A stretch of 64,000 nucleotides of DNA from Demequina sp. NBRC 110051 (GTDB taxonomy: Bacteria > Actinomycetota > Actinomycetes > Actinomycetales > Demequinaceae), in contig NZ_BBRH01000013.1 in NCBI RefSeq assembly GCF_002090055.1, positions 62,001-126,000 on the forward strand, in the 5' to 3' direction. The position numbers and the translations under genes were made by a program. Under the pieces are notes generated by a model, which saw only the letters and a list, made by a program, of their open reading frames with translations, had not been told where the DNA came from and did not search any database. The number at the start of each line of letters is the position of its first letter. The stretch's first letter is position 1. Positions 50,371 to 59,148 of this stretch are shown here, piece after piece.

Positions 50371-51186
50371 TCAGGCCGCGACGCCGCGAGCGACGAGCTC
50401 TCGGGCGAGCTGGCGGTAGGCGTGGGCGCCCGCGTGCTGCGGCGCGAAGGTCGTGATGGGCTCGGCGGCCACCGAGGCGTCGGGGAACTTCACCGTGCGG
50501 TGGATCATCGTCTCCGTGACCCTGTCGCCAAAGCCGTGACGCACGCTCTCGACGACCTCCTGCGAGTGAAGCGTGCGGCCGTCGTACAGCGTGGGGATGA
50601 TCGCGTCGATGGTCAGGCGCGGGTTGAGCCGGTCCTGCACCTTGGTGATGGTCTCGACGAGCAGGGCCACGCCGCGCATCGCGAAGTACTCGCTGGCAAG
50701 CGGGATGATGACACCGTGCGCGGCGACCAGGGCGTTGACCGTGAGCAGGCCCAGCGACGGCTGGCAGTCGATGAGGATGACGTCGTAGTCGTCCTCGACT
50801 CCGCGCAGCGCGCGATCGAGCGTGGACTCTCGCGCGACCTCTCCCACCAGCTGTACCTCGGCCGCCGACAGGTCGATGTTGGCCGGCATCAGGTCGAGGT
50901 TGGCGACATTGGTGGGCACGATGACGTCCTCGGCCTTGACCGAGGACCGCATCAGCAGGTCGTAGATGGTGAGCTCTGCCTCATTGGGGTTGATCCCGAG
51001 TCCGGCCGAGGCCGCCCCCTGCGGGTCGAAGTCGACGACCAAGACCTTCCGCCCGTACTCCGCGAGCGAGGCCGCGAGGTTGACGGTGGTCGTGGTCTTG
51101 CCCACGCCGCCCTTCTGGTTGCACAGCGCGACCACGCGCGCGGGACCGTGGCTGGCAAGGGGTGCGGGCTCAGGGAAGTCGGTCAC
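50371..51186 (-). CDS. ParA/Soj-family ATPase
   Basis: A 271-aa deviant-Walker ATPase. CNQKGGVGKTTT is near residue 25, VVDFDPQGAAS supplies the A' Asp and LIDCQPSLG is the Walker B region. No parB lies nearby. This scp-linked ParA is separate from the chromosome-partitioning parAB near the origin. It may position the condensin or another cargo. GTG at 51186 has TAAGGT 7 nt before it; GTG at 51195 is the alternative. Confidence 0.92.
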   Translation of the reverse strand: MTDFPEPAPLASHGPARVVALCNQKGGVGKTTTTVNLAASLAEYGRKVLVVDFDPQGAASAGLGINPNEAELTIYDLLMRSSVKAEDVIVPTNVANLDLMPANIDLSAAEVQLVGEVARESTLDRALRGVEDDYDVILIDCQPSLGLLTVNALVAAHGVIIPLASEYFAMRGVALLVETITKVQDRLNPRLTIDAIIPTLYDGRTLHSQEVVESVRHGFGDRVTETMIHRTVKFPDASVAAEPITTFAPQHAGAHAYRQLARELVARGVAA

Positions 51187-51193
51187 GTGCCAC

Positions 51194-51199
51194 ACCTTA
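51194..51199 (-). promoter_or_regulatory. leaderless -10 box of the parA-scpAB operon
   Basis: On the minus strand TAAGGT, then a 7-nt spacer, then GTG. The box lies just beyond the xerD stop. Confidence 0.55.
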
Positions 51200-51217
51200 C
51201 CGCCGGTCGCGGGGCGC

Positions 51218-52162
51218 TCAGCGGCGGGCACGCGGGTGGCTGGTGGCGTAGACCTCACGCAACGCATCCTGGGTGACCGCGGTATAGATCTGCGTTGTCG
51301 TCACTGACGCATGACCCAGCAGCTCTTGCACCACGCGCACGTCCGCCCCGCCCGACAGCAGATGCGTGGCAAACGAGTGTCTCAGCGTGTGGGGCGAGAC
51401 GTCGGCGACGCCGGCGCGCTCCGAGGCGGCCTTCAGGATCGTCCACGCGCTCTGGCGCGACAGCCGGCCGCCGCGCGTGTTGAGGAACAGTGCGGGGGTA
51501 CCCGCCCCCGCCTGCGCCAGCGGGGAGCGCGCGCGCACCAGGTAGGCGTGGAGCTCTCGCGCGGCGTAGCCCCCGATGGGCACCACCCTCTCCTTGCGGC
51601 CCTTGCCGCGCAGCAGGACCGCCTCTTCTCCCTCGGTCAGCGTGACGTCGTCGACGTCGAGTCCCACGGCCTCCGAGATGCGCGCGCCCGTTGCATACAC
51701 GAGCTCGAGCAGCGCACGGTCGCGCAGCGGTGCGGGCCCCTCTCCCGAGGACGCGGCTTCGAGGATCGCCTCGACGTGCCCCGTCGAGATGGCCTTCGGA
51801 AGCCGCTGCGGGATCGCGCGCGGCTTCACCTCGCTCGAGGCATCGATGGTGCTCCAGCCCTCGGCGAGCGCAAAGCGATGCCAGCCGCGTACCGCCACGA
51901 CCGTGCGGGAGGCCGATGCCGGCGCGAGCGGCCGCCCCCCGTCGCTTCCCGTACCGATCGCCTGGGCAAAGTCCGCGACGTCCGAGCGGGTCACCTCGCC
52001 CATGGCGGCGCGCTCGCGCGCCGTCAGGAAGCGGCAATAGCGGGCGAGGTCGCGACGATAGGCGGCGAGCGTGTTGGTGCTCAGCCCGCGCTCGACGGCC
52101 ACGTGAGCGAGGTAGGCCTCGCGGGCCTCGTCGATGCCGATCCCGGCGTCGTTGCCTGTCAC
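51218..52162 (-). CDS. xerD: site-specific tyrosine recombinase XerD
   Basis: A 314-aa recombinase that resolves chromosome dimers at dif with XerC. An N-terminal SAM-like domain (YLAHVAVERGLSTNTLAAYRRDL) precedes the catalytic domain. Catalytic residues are all visible: Arg in GARISEAVGLD, Lys in GKGRKER, HTLRHSFATHLL, LLGHASV and the Tyr in TTQIYTAV. Length and place beside parA-scpAB fit XerD rather than an integrase. GTG start, 13 bases after the ctaB stop on the same strand. Confidence 0.93.
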   Translation of the reverse strand: MTGNDAGIGIDEAREAYLAHVAVERGLSTNTLAAYRRDLARYCRFLTARERAAMGEVTRSDVADFAQAIGTGSDGGRPLAPASASRTVVAVRGWHRFALAEGWSTIDASSEVKPRAIPQRLPKAISTGHVEAILEAASSGEGPAPLRDRALLELVYATGARISEAVGLDVDDVTLTEGEEAVLLRGKGRKERVVPIGGYAARELHAYLVRARSPLAQAGAGTPALFLNTRGGRLSRQSAWTILKAASERAGVADVSPHTLRHSFATHLLSGGADVRVVQELLGHASVTTTQIYTAVTQDALREVYATSHPRARR

Positions 52163-52175
52163 TGGTGCTGCCGGC

Positions 52176-53141
52176 TTAGCCGGCCCAGACGGTCAGGGCC
52201 TCCGGCAGGAACGGGTCCACCATGATGGCCGCGAACACGACCGTCAGGTACGTGATCGAGTCGTGGAACAGGCGCATCTCGCGCAGCTTGGCCTCGTCGC
52301 GCTGGGCGCGGCGGTACAGACGGACGCAGCCGGTCATGAACCAGGCACCGGCCGCGGCGGCCACGCCGGCGTAGACCCACGTCATGCCGCCTACCGGGAT
52401 GAGGACCAGGGTCGTCACGACCATCGCGGCCGCGTAGCCGATCATCTCGATCGCCACGCGGCGGCTGCTCGCGAGCACCGGCAACATGGGGACCTCGGCG
52501 CGCGCGTAGTCGCGCTTGAACTTCATCGACAGCGGCCAGTAGTGCGGCGGCGTCCAGAAGAAGATGATGAGGAACAGCAGCACGGGGGTCCACGACAGCG
52601 ACTGCGTGACCGCGGCCCACCCGATGAGCACCGGCATGCAGCCCGCGGCGCCGCCCCACACGATGTTCTGCGCGGTGCGGCGCTTGAGGATCATCGTGTA
52701 GACCACGACGTAGCCGACGATGGCGGCCACCGATAGCACCGATGCGAGGGGCGAGCCCACGACCACCCAGAACCACGCGGTCGACACGACGGCGAGGACC
52801 GAGGCGAAGGTGAGCGCCTCCGAGGGGGTCACCTTTCCGGTGACGAGCGGGCGTCCCTTGGTCCGGTTCATCACGGCGTCGATGTCGCGGTCCAAATACA
52901 TGTTGTAGGCATTCGCGGAGCCCGCGGACAGGTAGCCGCCCACCACGGTGCTGAGCAGCAGCGTCCACGACGGGAAGCCGTCGGCGGCGAGGATCATCGC
53001 GGGCACGGTCGTCACCAGCAGCAGCTCGATGATGCGCGGCTTGGTGAGGGCGACGTACGCCTTGATCTTGTCCCCCGCTGAGATGCGCGACGAACCGGGA
53101 GCGCTCGCGCGGCGGGACGCGGCAGACGTAGCCTGGGACAT
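52176..53141 (-). CDS. ctaB: protoheme IX farnesyltransferase (heme O synthase)
   Basis: A 321-aa UbiA-superfamily membrane enzyme with about nine helices. It transfers farnesyl to heme B to give heme O for cytochrome oxidase. The first Asp-rich motif [12 protein letters not shown] is near residue 80. The loop [18 protein letters not shown] and FFWTPPHYW are family signatures. ATG at 53141 has TACCAT 7 nt before it; ATG at 53150 overlaps that box, so 53141 is preferred. It is divergent from tkt, as in many actinobacteria. Confidence 0.93.
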   Translation of the reverse strand: MSQATSAASRRASAPGSSRISAGDKIKAYVALTKPRIIELLLVTTVPAMILAADGFPSWTLLLSTVVGGYLSAGSANAYNMYLDRDIDAVMNRTKGRPLVTGKVTPSEALTFASVLAVVSTAWFWVVVGSPLASVLSVAAIVGYVVVYTMILKRRTAQNIVWGGAAGCMPVLIGWAAVTQSLSWTPVLLFLIIFFWTPPHYWPLSMKFKRDYARAEVPMLPVLASSRRVAIEMIGYAAAMVVTTLVLIPVGGMTWVYAGVAAAAGAWFMTGCVRLYRRAQRDEAKLREMRLFHDSITYLTVVFAAIMVDPFLPEALTVWAG

Positions 53142-53148
53142 GCGCTCC

Positions 53149-53154
53149 ATGGTA
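53149..53154 (-). promoter_or_regulatory. leaderless -10 box of ctaB
   Basis: On the minus strand TACCAT, then a 7-nt spacer, then ATG at 53141. Confidence 0.5.
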
Positions 53155-53306
53155 CCCGTGTAGGCCGCGACGGCGGACGAGCCGCGCGCGGCCGTCGCCC
53201 CGTGCCACGCGGGGCCCCGATGACACCGAGATGTCTGACGCCTCACCGCCTCCTGAACGGGCGCGTGAAGTCGCCCCGATGAGCATCGAGGCACCCGGGA
53301 CGCCGG

Positions 53307-53312
53307 TAGGCT
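53307..53312 (+). promoter_or_regulatory. possible -10 box of the tkt operon
   Basis: TAGGCT, the hexamer preferred elsewhere in this window, lies 36 bases before the tkt GTG. Transcription would then give a leader of about 30 nt that includes the GGGAG ribosome-binding site. Confidence 0.4.
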
Positions 53313-53348
53313 GGCGGGGAACCATCTCACGATTCATGGGAGAAATCT

Positions 53349-55415
53349 GTGACCGTCACCTGGACCGATGCCGACCGCCGCGCCGTTGACACGTTGCGCG
53401 TGCTTGCCGCCGACGCCGTAGAGAAGGTTGGCAACGGGCACCCCGGCACCGCCATCTCGCTCGCGCCCGCCGCGTATCTGCTTTTTCAGAACGTCATGCG
53501 CCACGACCCCTCGGACTCGTCGTGGCTGGGCCGCGACCGCTTTGTGCTGTCCGCGGGCCACTCGTCGCTGACGCTGTACCTGCAGCTGTTCGCCTCCGGC
53601 TATGACCTGGACCTCGACGACCTCAAGGCGCTGCGCACCGAAGGCTCGCGCACCCCCGGTCACCCTGAGTACGGCCACACCGACGGCGTGGAGATCACCA
53701 CCGGCCCCCTCGGCACCGGCATCGCCTCGTCCGTGGGCATGGCGATGGCCGCCCGCAAGGAGCGCGGCCTGCTCGACCCCGAGGCCGCCCCCGGCACCTC
53801 GCCGTTCGACCACCACGTGTACGTCATCGCCGGTGACGGCTGCCTGCAGGAGGGCGTCTCGTCCGAGGCCTCCTCGCTCGCGGGAACCCAGGAGCTGGGC
53901 AACCTCGTCGTCATCTGGGACGACAACCGCATCTCGATCGAGCACGAGACCGACATCTCGTTCACCGAGGACGTCATGGCCCGCTACGAGGCCTACGGCT
54001 GGCACACCCAGCACGTGAACTGGATCACCGAGGACGGCGGCTACGAGGAGAACCCCGGCGCCCTCTACGACGCCATCGAGGCCGCGAAGGCCGAGACCGG
54101 CAAGCCCTCGATCATCCGCCTGTCGACCATCATCGGTTGGCCCTCGCCCACCAAGCAGAACACCGGCGGCGTGCACGGCTCGGCGCTCGGCGCCACGGAG
54201 GTCGCTGGCCTCAAGGAGGTGCTCGGTTTCGACCCCGAGCAGTCCTTCGTGGTCGAGCCCGAGATCCTCGACCACATGCACAAGGTCAAGGAGCGCGGCC
54301 AGGCCGCCCACTCCGAGTGGAACGCCGACCTCGCCCGCTGGGAGGCGGAGAACCCCGAGCGCGCCGCGCTGCTCGCCCGCCTGTCGAAGCGTGAGCTTCC
54401 CGAGGGCTGGGACGAGGCACTGCCGTCGTTCGAGGTGGGCTCGAAGGTGGCGACCCGTGCCGCCTCCGGCAAGGTGCTGAGCGCCCTCGCCCCCGTGCTG
54501 CCCGAGCTGTGGGGCGGCTCGGCCGACCTCGCCGGCTCGAACAACACCACGATGGACGGCGAGCCGTCCTTCATCCCGCCGCGCCGCTCGACCCACTCCT
54601 GGCCCGACGCCCAGTGGTACGGCCGCACCATGCACTTCGGCATCCGCGAGTTCGGCATGGGCGCGATCCTTAACGGCATCACGCTGCACGGCCTGACCCG
54701 CACGTACGGCGGCACGTTCCTGGTGTTCTCGGACTACATGCGCGCGTCGGTGCGTCTCGCCGCGCTCATGCGTATCCCCACCACGTTCGTGTGGACGCAC
54801 GACTCCGTGGGCCTGGGTGAGGACGGCCCCACCCACCAGCCGATCGAGCACATCGCGACGCTGCGTGCGATCCCCGGCCTCGACGTGGTCCGCCCCGCGG
54901 ACGCGAACGAGACCGCGGCCGCGTGGAAGGCGATCCTCGAGACCACGGACCGTCCGTCCGCGATCATCCTGTCGCGCCAGAACCTGCCCGTGCTCGAGGG
55001 CACGTCGGCCGAGGGAGTCGCCAAGGGCGCCTACGTCCTCGCCGGCGAGGGCGAGGAGGCCGATGTGGTCATCGTCGCCACCGGTTCCGAGGTTTCCGTC
55101 GCCCTGGGTGCGCGTGAGCTGCTCGCGGCCGACGGCGTGAAGGCTCGCGTCGTGTCGATGCCGTCGCGTGAGCGCTTCGAGCGCCAGGACGCCGAGTACC
55201 GCGAGTCGGTGCTCCCCGCGGCACTCAAGGCCCGCGTCACCGTCGAGGCCGGCTCGCGCCTGGGCTGGACCGAGATTGCCGGCGACGCCGGTCGCACGGT
55301 GTCGGTGGACCACTTCGGTGAGTCGGCCGACGGCGCGCTCCTGCTCGCGAAGTACGGCTTCACCGCCGAGAACGTGGCCGCTCAGGCCCGCGAGTCGCTG
55401 GCCGCCGCCAAGTGA
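53349..55415 (+). CDS. tkt: transketolase
   Basis: A 688-aa thiamine-diphosphate enzyme that moves two-carbon units between sugar phosphates. GNGHPGTAISLAP is near the N-terminus. The cofactor motif starts GDGCLQEGVSSEAS near residue 160, and the Pyr domain shows FVWTHDSVGLGEDGPTHQP. The C-terminal domain is complete. GTG start with GGGAG 6 nt upstream. First gene of the pentose phosphate series; a strong hairpin follows its stop. Confidence 0.97.
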   Translation: MTVTWTDADRRAVDTLRVLAADAVEKVGNGHPGTAISLAPAAYLLFQNVMRHDPSDSSWLGRDRFVLSAGHSSLTLYLQLFASGYDLDLDDLKALRTEGSRTPGHPEYGHTDGVEITTGPLGTGIASSVGMAMAARKERGLLDPEAAPGTSPFDHHVYVIAGDGCLQEGVSSEASSLAGTQELGNLVVIWDDNRISIEHETDISFTEDVMARYEAYGWHTQHVNWITEDGGYEENPGALYDAIEAAKAETGKPSIIRLSTIIGWPSPTKQNTGGVHGSALGATEVAGLKEVLGFDPEQSFVVEPEILDHMHKVKERGQAAHSEWNADLARWEAENPERAALLARLSKRELPEGWDEALPSFEVGSKVATRAASGKVLSALAPVLPELWGGSADLAGSNNTTMDGEPSFIPPRRSTHSWPDAQWYGRTMHFGIREFGMGAILNGITLHGLTRTYGGTFLVFSDYMRASVRLAALMRIPTTFVWTHDSVGLGEDGPTHQPIEHIATLRAIPGLDVVRPADANETAAAWKAILETTDRPSAIILSRQNLPVLEGTSAEGVAKGAYVLAGEGEEADVVIVATGSEVSVALGARELLAADGVKARVVSMPSRERFERQDAEYRESVLPAALKARVTVEAGSRLGWTEIAGDAGRTVSVDHFGESADGALLLAKYGFTAENVAAQARESLAAAK

Positions 55416-55420
55416 CCGCC

Positions 55421-55463
55421 GGGAGTGCGGTGAGGCGAGCATCCCTCGCCTCACCGCACTCCC
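55421..55463 (+). terminator. hairpin between tkt and zwf
   Basis: Perfect 19-bp arms (55421-55439 and 55445-55463) with a 5-nt loop, 6 bases after the tkt stop. No U-run follows. It may partly terminate transcription or protect the tkt mRNA end. It lies where tal is normally found. Confidence 0.65.
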
Positions 55464-55526
55464 TCACCACCCCCTCCCCCGGAACACACGCGGCGAGTCC
55501 CGTCCCGCCGCGACGTAAGGACTGAC

Positions 55527-57047
55527 ATGGTCAATCCGCTGCGCGACCCGCGCGACCGCCGCCTTCCCCGCATCGCGGGCTCCTGTGGCCTGGTGATGTT
55601 TGGCGTCACCGGCGACCTCGCCCGCAAGAAGCTCATGCCCGCGGTCTACGACCTCGCCAACCGAGGCCTGCTTCCCCCCGCCTTCGCGCTGACTGGCTTC
55701 GCCCGGCGAGAGTGGGACCGTGAGGACTTCGAGAAGGTCGTCTACGACTCCGTCAAGAAGCACGCCCGCACGCCCTTCCGCGAGGAGACCTGGAAGCAGC
55801 TCGCGGAGGGCATCCGCTTCGTCCAGGGCACCTTCGACGATCCGGACGCCTTCCGCCGCCTGCGCGAGACCGTCGAGAAGCTCGACGAACGCCGCGGCAC
55901 CGGCGGCAATCACGCCTTCTACCTGTCCATCCCGCCTTCGGCCTTCCCCCAGGTGTTGACGCAGCTGCGCGACTCTGGACTGTCGGATGCGAAGGACGAT
56001 GCCTGGCGCCGCGTGGTGATCGAGAAGCCCTTCGGCCAGGACCTCGTCACCGCCAACGAGCTCGACGGCGTTGTCTCCGAGGTGTTCCCGCCGGACTCCG
56101 TGTTCCGCATCGACCACTATCTGGGCAAGGAGACGGTCCAGAACCTCCTCGCGCTGCGCTTCGCGAACCAGCTGTTCGAGCCCATCTGGAACAGCCAGTA
56201 CGTGGACCACGTCCAGATCACCATGGCCGAAGACATCGGCATCGGCTCGCGTGCGGGCTACTACGACGGCATCGGCCAGGCCCGCGACGTCATCCAGAAC
56301 CACCTCCTGCAGCTTTTCGCCCTGACCGCCATGGAGGAGCCCGCGACGTTCGACGCGGACGACCTGCGCGGCGAGAAGGAGAAGGTGCTGCGCGCGGCGA
56401 AGCTCCCCGACGACCTCGACGCCAACACGGCCCGCGGCCAGTACGCCGCAGGCTGGCGCGGTGGCGAGCAGGTGGGCGGATACCTCGACGAGGACGACAT
56501 CTCGTCCGACTCGATTACCGAAACCTACGCCGCTATCCGGCTCGACGTCCCCAACCGTCGTTGGGCCGGTACGCCGTTCTACCTGCGCGCGGGCAAGCGC
56601 CTGGGCCGTCGCGTCACCGAGATCGCGCTGGTCTTCAAGAAGGCCCCGAGCCCCTACTTCCAGGACATCGAGGGCACCGAGGCGGGCAACAACGCGCTCG
56701 TCATCCGCGTGCAGCCCGACGAGGGAGTGACCCTGCGGTTCGGGTCCAAGGTGCCCGGCTCGCAGATGGAAGTGCGCGACGTCACCATGGACTTTGGCTA
56801 CGGCAACGCCTTCACCGAGTCCTCGCCCGAGGCCTACGAGCGCCTCATCCTCGACGTCCTGCTGGGCGACCCGCCGCTGTTCCCGCGGCACGAGGAGGTC
56901 GCGCTGTCGTGGAAGCTGCTGGACCCCGTCATCGCCCATTGGGAGGGCTCGGGAACCCAGCCGGAGCAGTACCGCTCGGGCACGTGGGGCCCGGCGAGCG
57001 CCGACGCCATGTTGGCCAAGGACGGACGCGTCTGGAGGCGCCCATGA
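55527..57047 (+). CDS. zwf: glucose-6-phosphate 1-dehydrogenase
   Basis: A 506-aa enzyme oxidising glucose 6-phosphate to 6-phosphogluconolactone with NADP+. The cofactor fold has MFGVTGDLARKKL near residue 27. The substrate motif RIDHYLGKE holds the catalytic His-region near residue 195, and the EKPFG motif precedes it. AAGG precedes the ATG. The stop overlaps the opcA start by 4 bases. Confidence 0.97.
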   Translation: MVNPLRDPRDRRLPRIAGSCGLVMFGVTGDLARKKLMPAVYDLANRGLLPPAFALTGFARREWDREDFEKVVYDSVKKHARTPFREETWKQLAEGIRFVQGTFDDPDAFRRLRETVEKLDERRGTGGNHAFYLSIPPSAFPQVLTQLRDSGLSDAKDDAWRRVVIEKPFGQDLVTANELDGVVSEVFPPDSVFRIDHYLGKETVQNLLALRFANQLFEPIWNSQYVDHVQITMAEDIGIGSRAGYYDGIGQARDVIQNHLLQLFALTAMEEPATFDADDLRGEKEKVLRAAKLPDDLDANTARGQYAAGWRGGEQVGGYLDEDDISSDSITETYAAIRLDVPNRRWAGTPFYLRAGKRLGRRVTEIALVFKKAPSPYFQDIEGTEAGNNALVIRVQPDEGVTLRFGSKVPGSQMEVRDVTMDFGYGNAFTESSPEAYERLILDVLLGDPPLFPRHEEVALSWKLLDPVIAHWEGSGTQPEQYRSGTWGPASADAMLAKDGRVWRRP

Positions 57048-57958
57048 TCATCGACCTGCCCCGTACCTCCATCTCGGAGATCAACAAGCGCCTGGTGCAG
57101 TCGCGCAAGGACTTCGGTGTCATCACGCTCGGACGCGTCCTGACTCTCGTGATCGACGCCACCGATGCTGACGTCGAGGACGCCATCACGACCGCGAACG
57201 TCGCCTCGCGTGAACACCCCTGCCGCATCATCGTCATCGCGCCGCACGACGGCGACGAGGGCACCCTCGACGCCGAGCTGCGCGTGGGCGGCGACGCCGG
57301 CGCCTCCGAGGTGGTGGTCCTGCGCCCCTCGCGTGTCCAGGCCGAGCACGGCGACACGCTCGTCATGCCGCTGCTGCTGCCCGACGTCCCGATCGTGGCC
57401 TGGTGGCCCGCGGCGGTGCCCGCCGACCCCGGTGCATCAAGCATGGGACGGATGGCGTCGCGCCGCATCACCGACTCGAAGGGCGAGGCCGACCCGGTGG
57501 GCGTGCTGCGCCACCTTGCCGAGCACTACCAGCCCGGCGACACCGACCTGGCCTGGACGCGCGTGACCCGCTGGCGCGCGCTCCTTGCCGCCGCGCTCGA
57601 GCAGGTTGCGGACCAGCGCGTGACGAAGGCCCGCCTGCACGGCGACACCGGTAGCCCCTCGATCCTGCTGCTGGGCGCCTGGCTCCAGGGCACCTTGGGG
57701 TGCGAGTTCGAGGCGACGTACGCCGACGACGTGCGCGGCCTCCAGTCGATCGTGCTCGAGACCCCGTCGGGGGAGATCGGTATCGCCCGGCCCGACGGCC
57801 ACAACGCGACCCTCACCCAGCCCGGCCAGCCCGAGCACACCATCGCGCTTCCCGCGCGGACCCTGGGCGACTGCCTGGCCGAGGAGCTGCGCCGCCTGGA
57901 CGACGACCCCGTCTACGGCGAGGCGCTGCGACGCTGGGCCGGAGCGGAGTCCGCCTGA
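57044..57958 (+). CDS. opcA: glucose-6-phosphate dehydrogenase assembly protein OpcA
   Basis: A 304-aa OpcA protein. It is not catalytic; in cyanobacteria and actinobacteria it promotes assembly and redox-dependent activity of Zwf. The family segments VLTLVIDATDADVEDAI, HPCRIIVIAP and LPDVPIVAWWP are present. A conserved cysteine stands in EHPCRI near residue 61. It overlaps zwf by 4 bases and pgl by one base, so the three proteins are made together. Confidence 0.95.
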   Translation: MIIDLPRTSISEINKRLVQSRKDFGVITLGRVLTLVIDATDADVEDAITTANVASREHPCRIIVIAPHDGDEGTLDAELRVGGDAGASEVVVLRPSRVQAEHGDTLVMPLLLPDVPIVAWWPAAVPADPGASSMGRMASRRITDSKGEADPVGVLRHLAEHYQPGDTDLAWTRVTRWRALLAAALEQVADQRVTKARLHGDTGSPSILLLGAWLQGTLGCEFEATYADDVRGLQSIVLETPSGEIGIARPDGHNATLTQPGQPEHTIALPARTLGDCLAEELRRLDDDPVYGEALRRWAGAESA

Positions 57959-58668
57959 TGAGGCAGGTCATCGTCCACGCGGATGCCGACGCCGTGGCGC
58001 AGGCCACCGGCGCCCGCCTGCTCCTGGCCCTGGGCGACGCCGTGGCCCTGCGCGGACGAGCCGACGCCGTGCTCACCGGCGGCACCGTCGGCATCGCCCT
58101 CCTCGAGGCCGCGGCCGCCTCGCCTCTCGCGGCGACCGTCGACTGGACCAGCGTGCACCTGTGGTGGGGCGACGAGCGTTTTGTCCCCGCCGGAGACGCG
58201 GATCGCAATGAGGGACAGGCACAGGACGCGCTCCTGCACGCACTGCCCTTACCCGAGGAGAACATCCACCGCATGGGCGCGAGCGACCACTTCGCGACCG
58301 CGGAGGACGCCGCCGCCGACTACGCGCGCGAGATCGCCGAGGCCGGCACACCCGCATGGGACGTGCTGCTGCTGGGCCTCGGCCCCGACGCCCACGTCGC
58401 CTCGCTGTTCCCCGGTCACCCTGTCTTCGAGGGCCCCGACGCGGAGACGCACGCGGTGCACGACTCCCCCAAGCCGCCGCCCACGCGCGTGTCGCTGGGC
58501 CTGGGCAGCATCAACCGCGCACGCGAGGTGTGGGTCGTCGCCGCGGGCCAGGGCAAGGCGACAGCCGTGCGTGACTCCCTGCGCCGCTCGGGCGTTCCCG
58601 GCGGTGCCGTCGACGGCACCGAACGCACCCTGTGGCTCGTGGACGCTGCGGCGACCACCACGCTGTAG
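57958..58668 (+). CDS. pgl: 6-phosphogluconolactonase
   Basis: A 236-aa DevB-type lactonase hydrolysing 6-phosphogluconolactone. Family motifs are LTGGTVGIALLE near residue 40, HLWWGDERFVP near 68 and LLGLGPDAHVASLFPG near 140. It completes the oxidative step that Zwf starts. ATG shares a base with the opcA stop. A strong hairpin follows. Confidence 0.94.
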   Translation: MRQVIVHADADAVAQATGARLLLALGDAVALRGRADAVLTGGTVGIALLEAAAASPLAATVDWTSVHLWWGDERFVPAGDADRNEGQAQDALLHALPLPEENIHRMGASDHFATAEDAAADYAREIAEAGTPAWDVLLLGLGPDAHVASLFPGHPVFEGPDAETHAVHDSPKPPPTRVSLGLGSINRAREVWVVAAGQGKATAVRDSLRRSGVPGGAVDGTERTLWLVDAAATTTL

Positions 58669-58691
58669 CCAGCCACGGCATCGGCCGTAGA

Positions 58692-58731
58692 CAAGGAAGG
58701 GCGGGGCCATCGTTGGCCCCGCCCTTCCTTG
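58692..58731. terminator. bidirectional terminator between pgl and the SelW-like gene
   Basis: Perfect 18-bp arms (CAAGGAAGGGCGGGGCCA and its complement) with a 4-nt loop, between convergent genes. Just before it is a copy of the 14-mer GGCCGATGCCGTGG in reverse orientation. Confidence 0.8.
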
Positions 58732-58743
58732 CGCTGTCAGGCG

Positions 58744-58974
58744 TTAGGCCGCGAGACGCGCCTTGACGGCCTCGACGATCTGCGTGATGTCGTACTCGTC
58801 GGGCTTGGCGTAAATGGTGTCACCGTCGGCCCGGAACGTGAAGACGCCCTTCTCCCCCGTCACCAACGCGACCGACTCGACGGCACCGCCGAACGTCGTC
58901 AGCAGCGCGCGCTGCGCCTCGATCGCCCGGTCAAGGTAGCCGCAGGGAACGCAGTACTCGATCTCGATCTTCAT
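58744..58974 (-). CDS. SelT/SelW/SelH (Rdx) family thioredoxin-fold protein
   Basis: A 76-aa Rdx-family protein. The redox motif CVPCGY is at residues 8-13, with both positions Cys, whereas animal SelW has Sec at the second. The fold and the C-terminal ITQIVEAVKARL helix are typical. It probably acts as a small thiol redox protein, with unknown partner. ATG at 58974 is chosen because AGGAGG lies 6 nt upstream; the longer frame is shadow. Confidence 0.85.
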   Translation of the reverse strand: MKIEIEYCVPCGYLDRAIEAQRALLTTFGGAVESVALVTGEKGVFTFRADGDTIYAKPDEYDITQIVEAVKARLAA

Positions 58975-59097
58975 GGAAGTCCTCCTGGAGGGTCGATGGG
59001 GGTCGTCTCCCATCCTGTCATGCGCACCGCCGCGCGCCCGTGATCCCACCCCCACCACGCCGTGGGGAGGCGTGGCACGTAACCCGGACACGCGAAA

Positions 59098-59130
59098 GCC
59101 CGGCGGCTCCCTTGCGGGAAGCAGCCGGGC
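59098..59130 (-). terminator. terminator of rbpA
   Basis: A GC-rich stem (GCCCGGC with its complement, then GGGA/TCCC) with a 4-nt loop follows the rbpA stop, and TTTC comes next on the minus strand. Confidence 0.7.
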
Positions 59131-59148
59131 CTCGAAGACTGACGAGCG

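Noticed and set aside
50371-51186. parA as part of a plasmid or origin partition locus
   Set aside because: No parB and no parS-like sequence were seen; the scpA-scpB-xerD context is the normal chromosomal one.
53334-55454. 706-aa minus-strand frame opposite tkt
   Set aside because: tkt is a clear conserved enzyme. The opposite frame has no recognisable motif and typical shadow composition.
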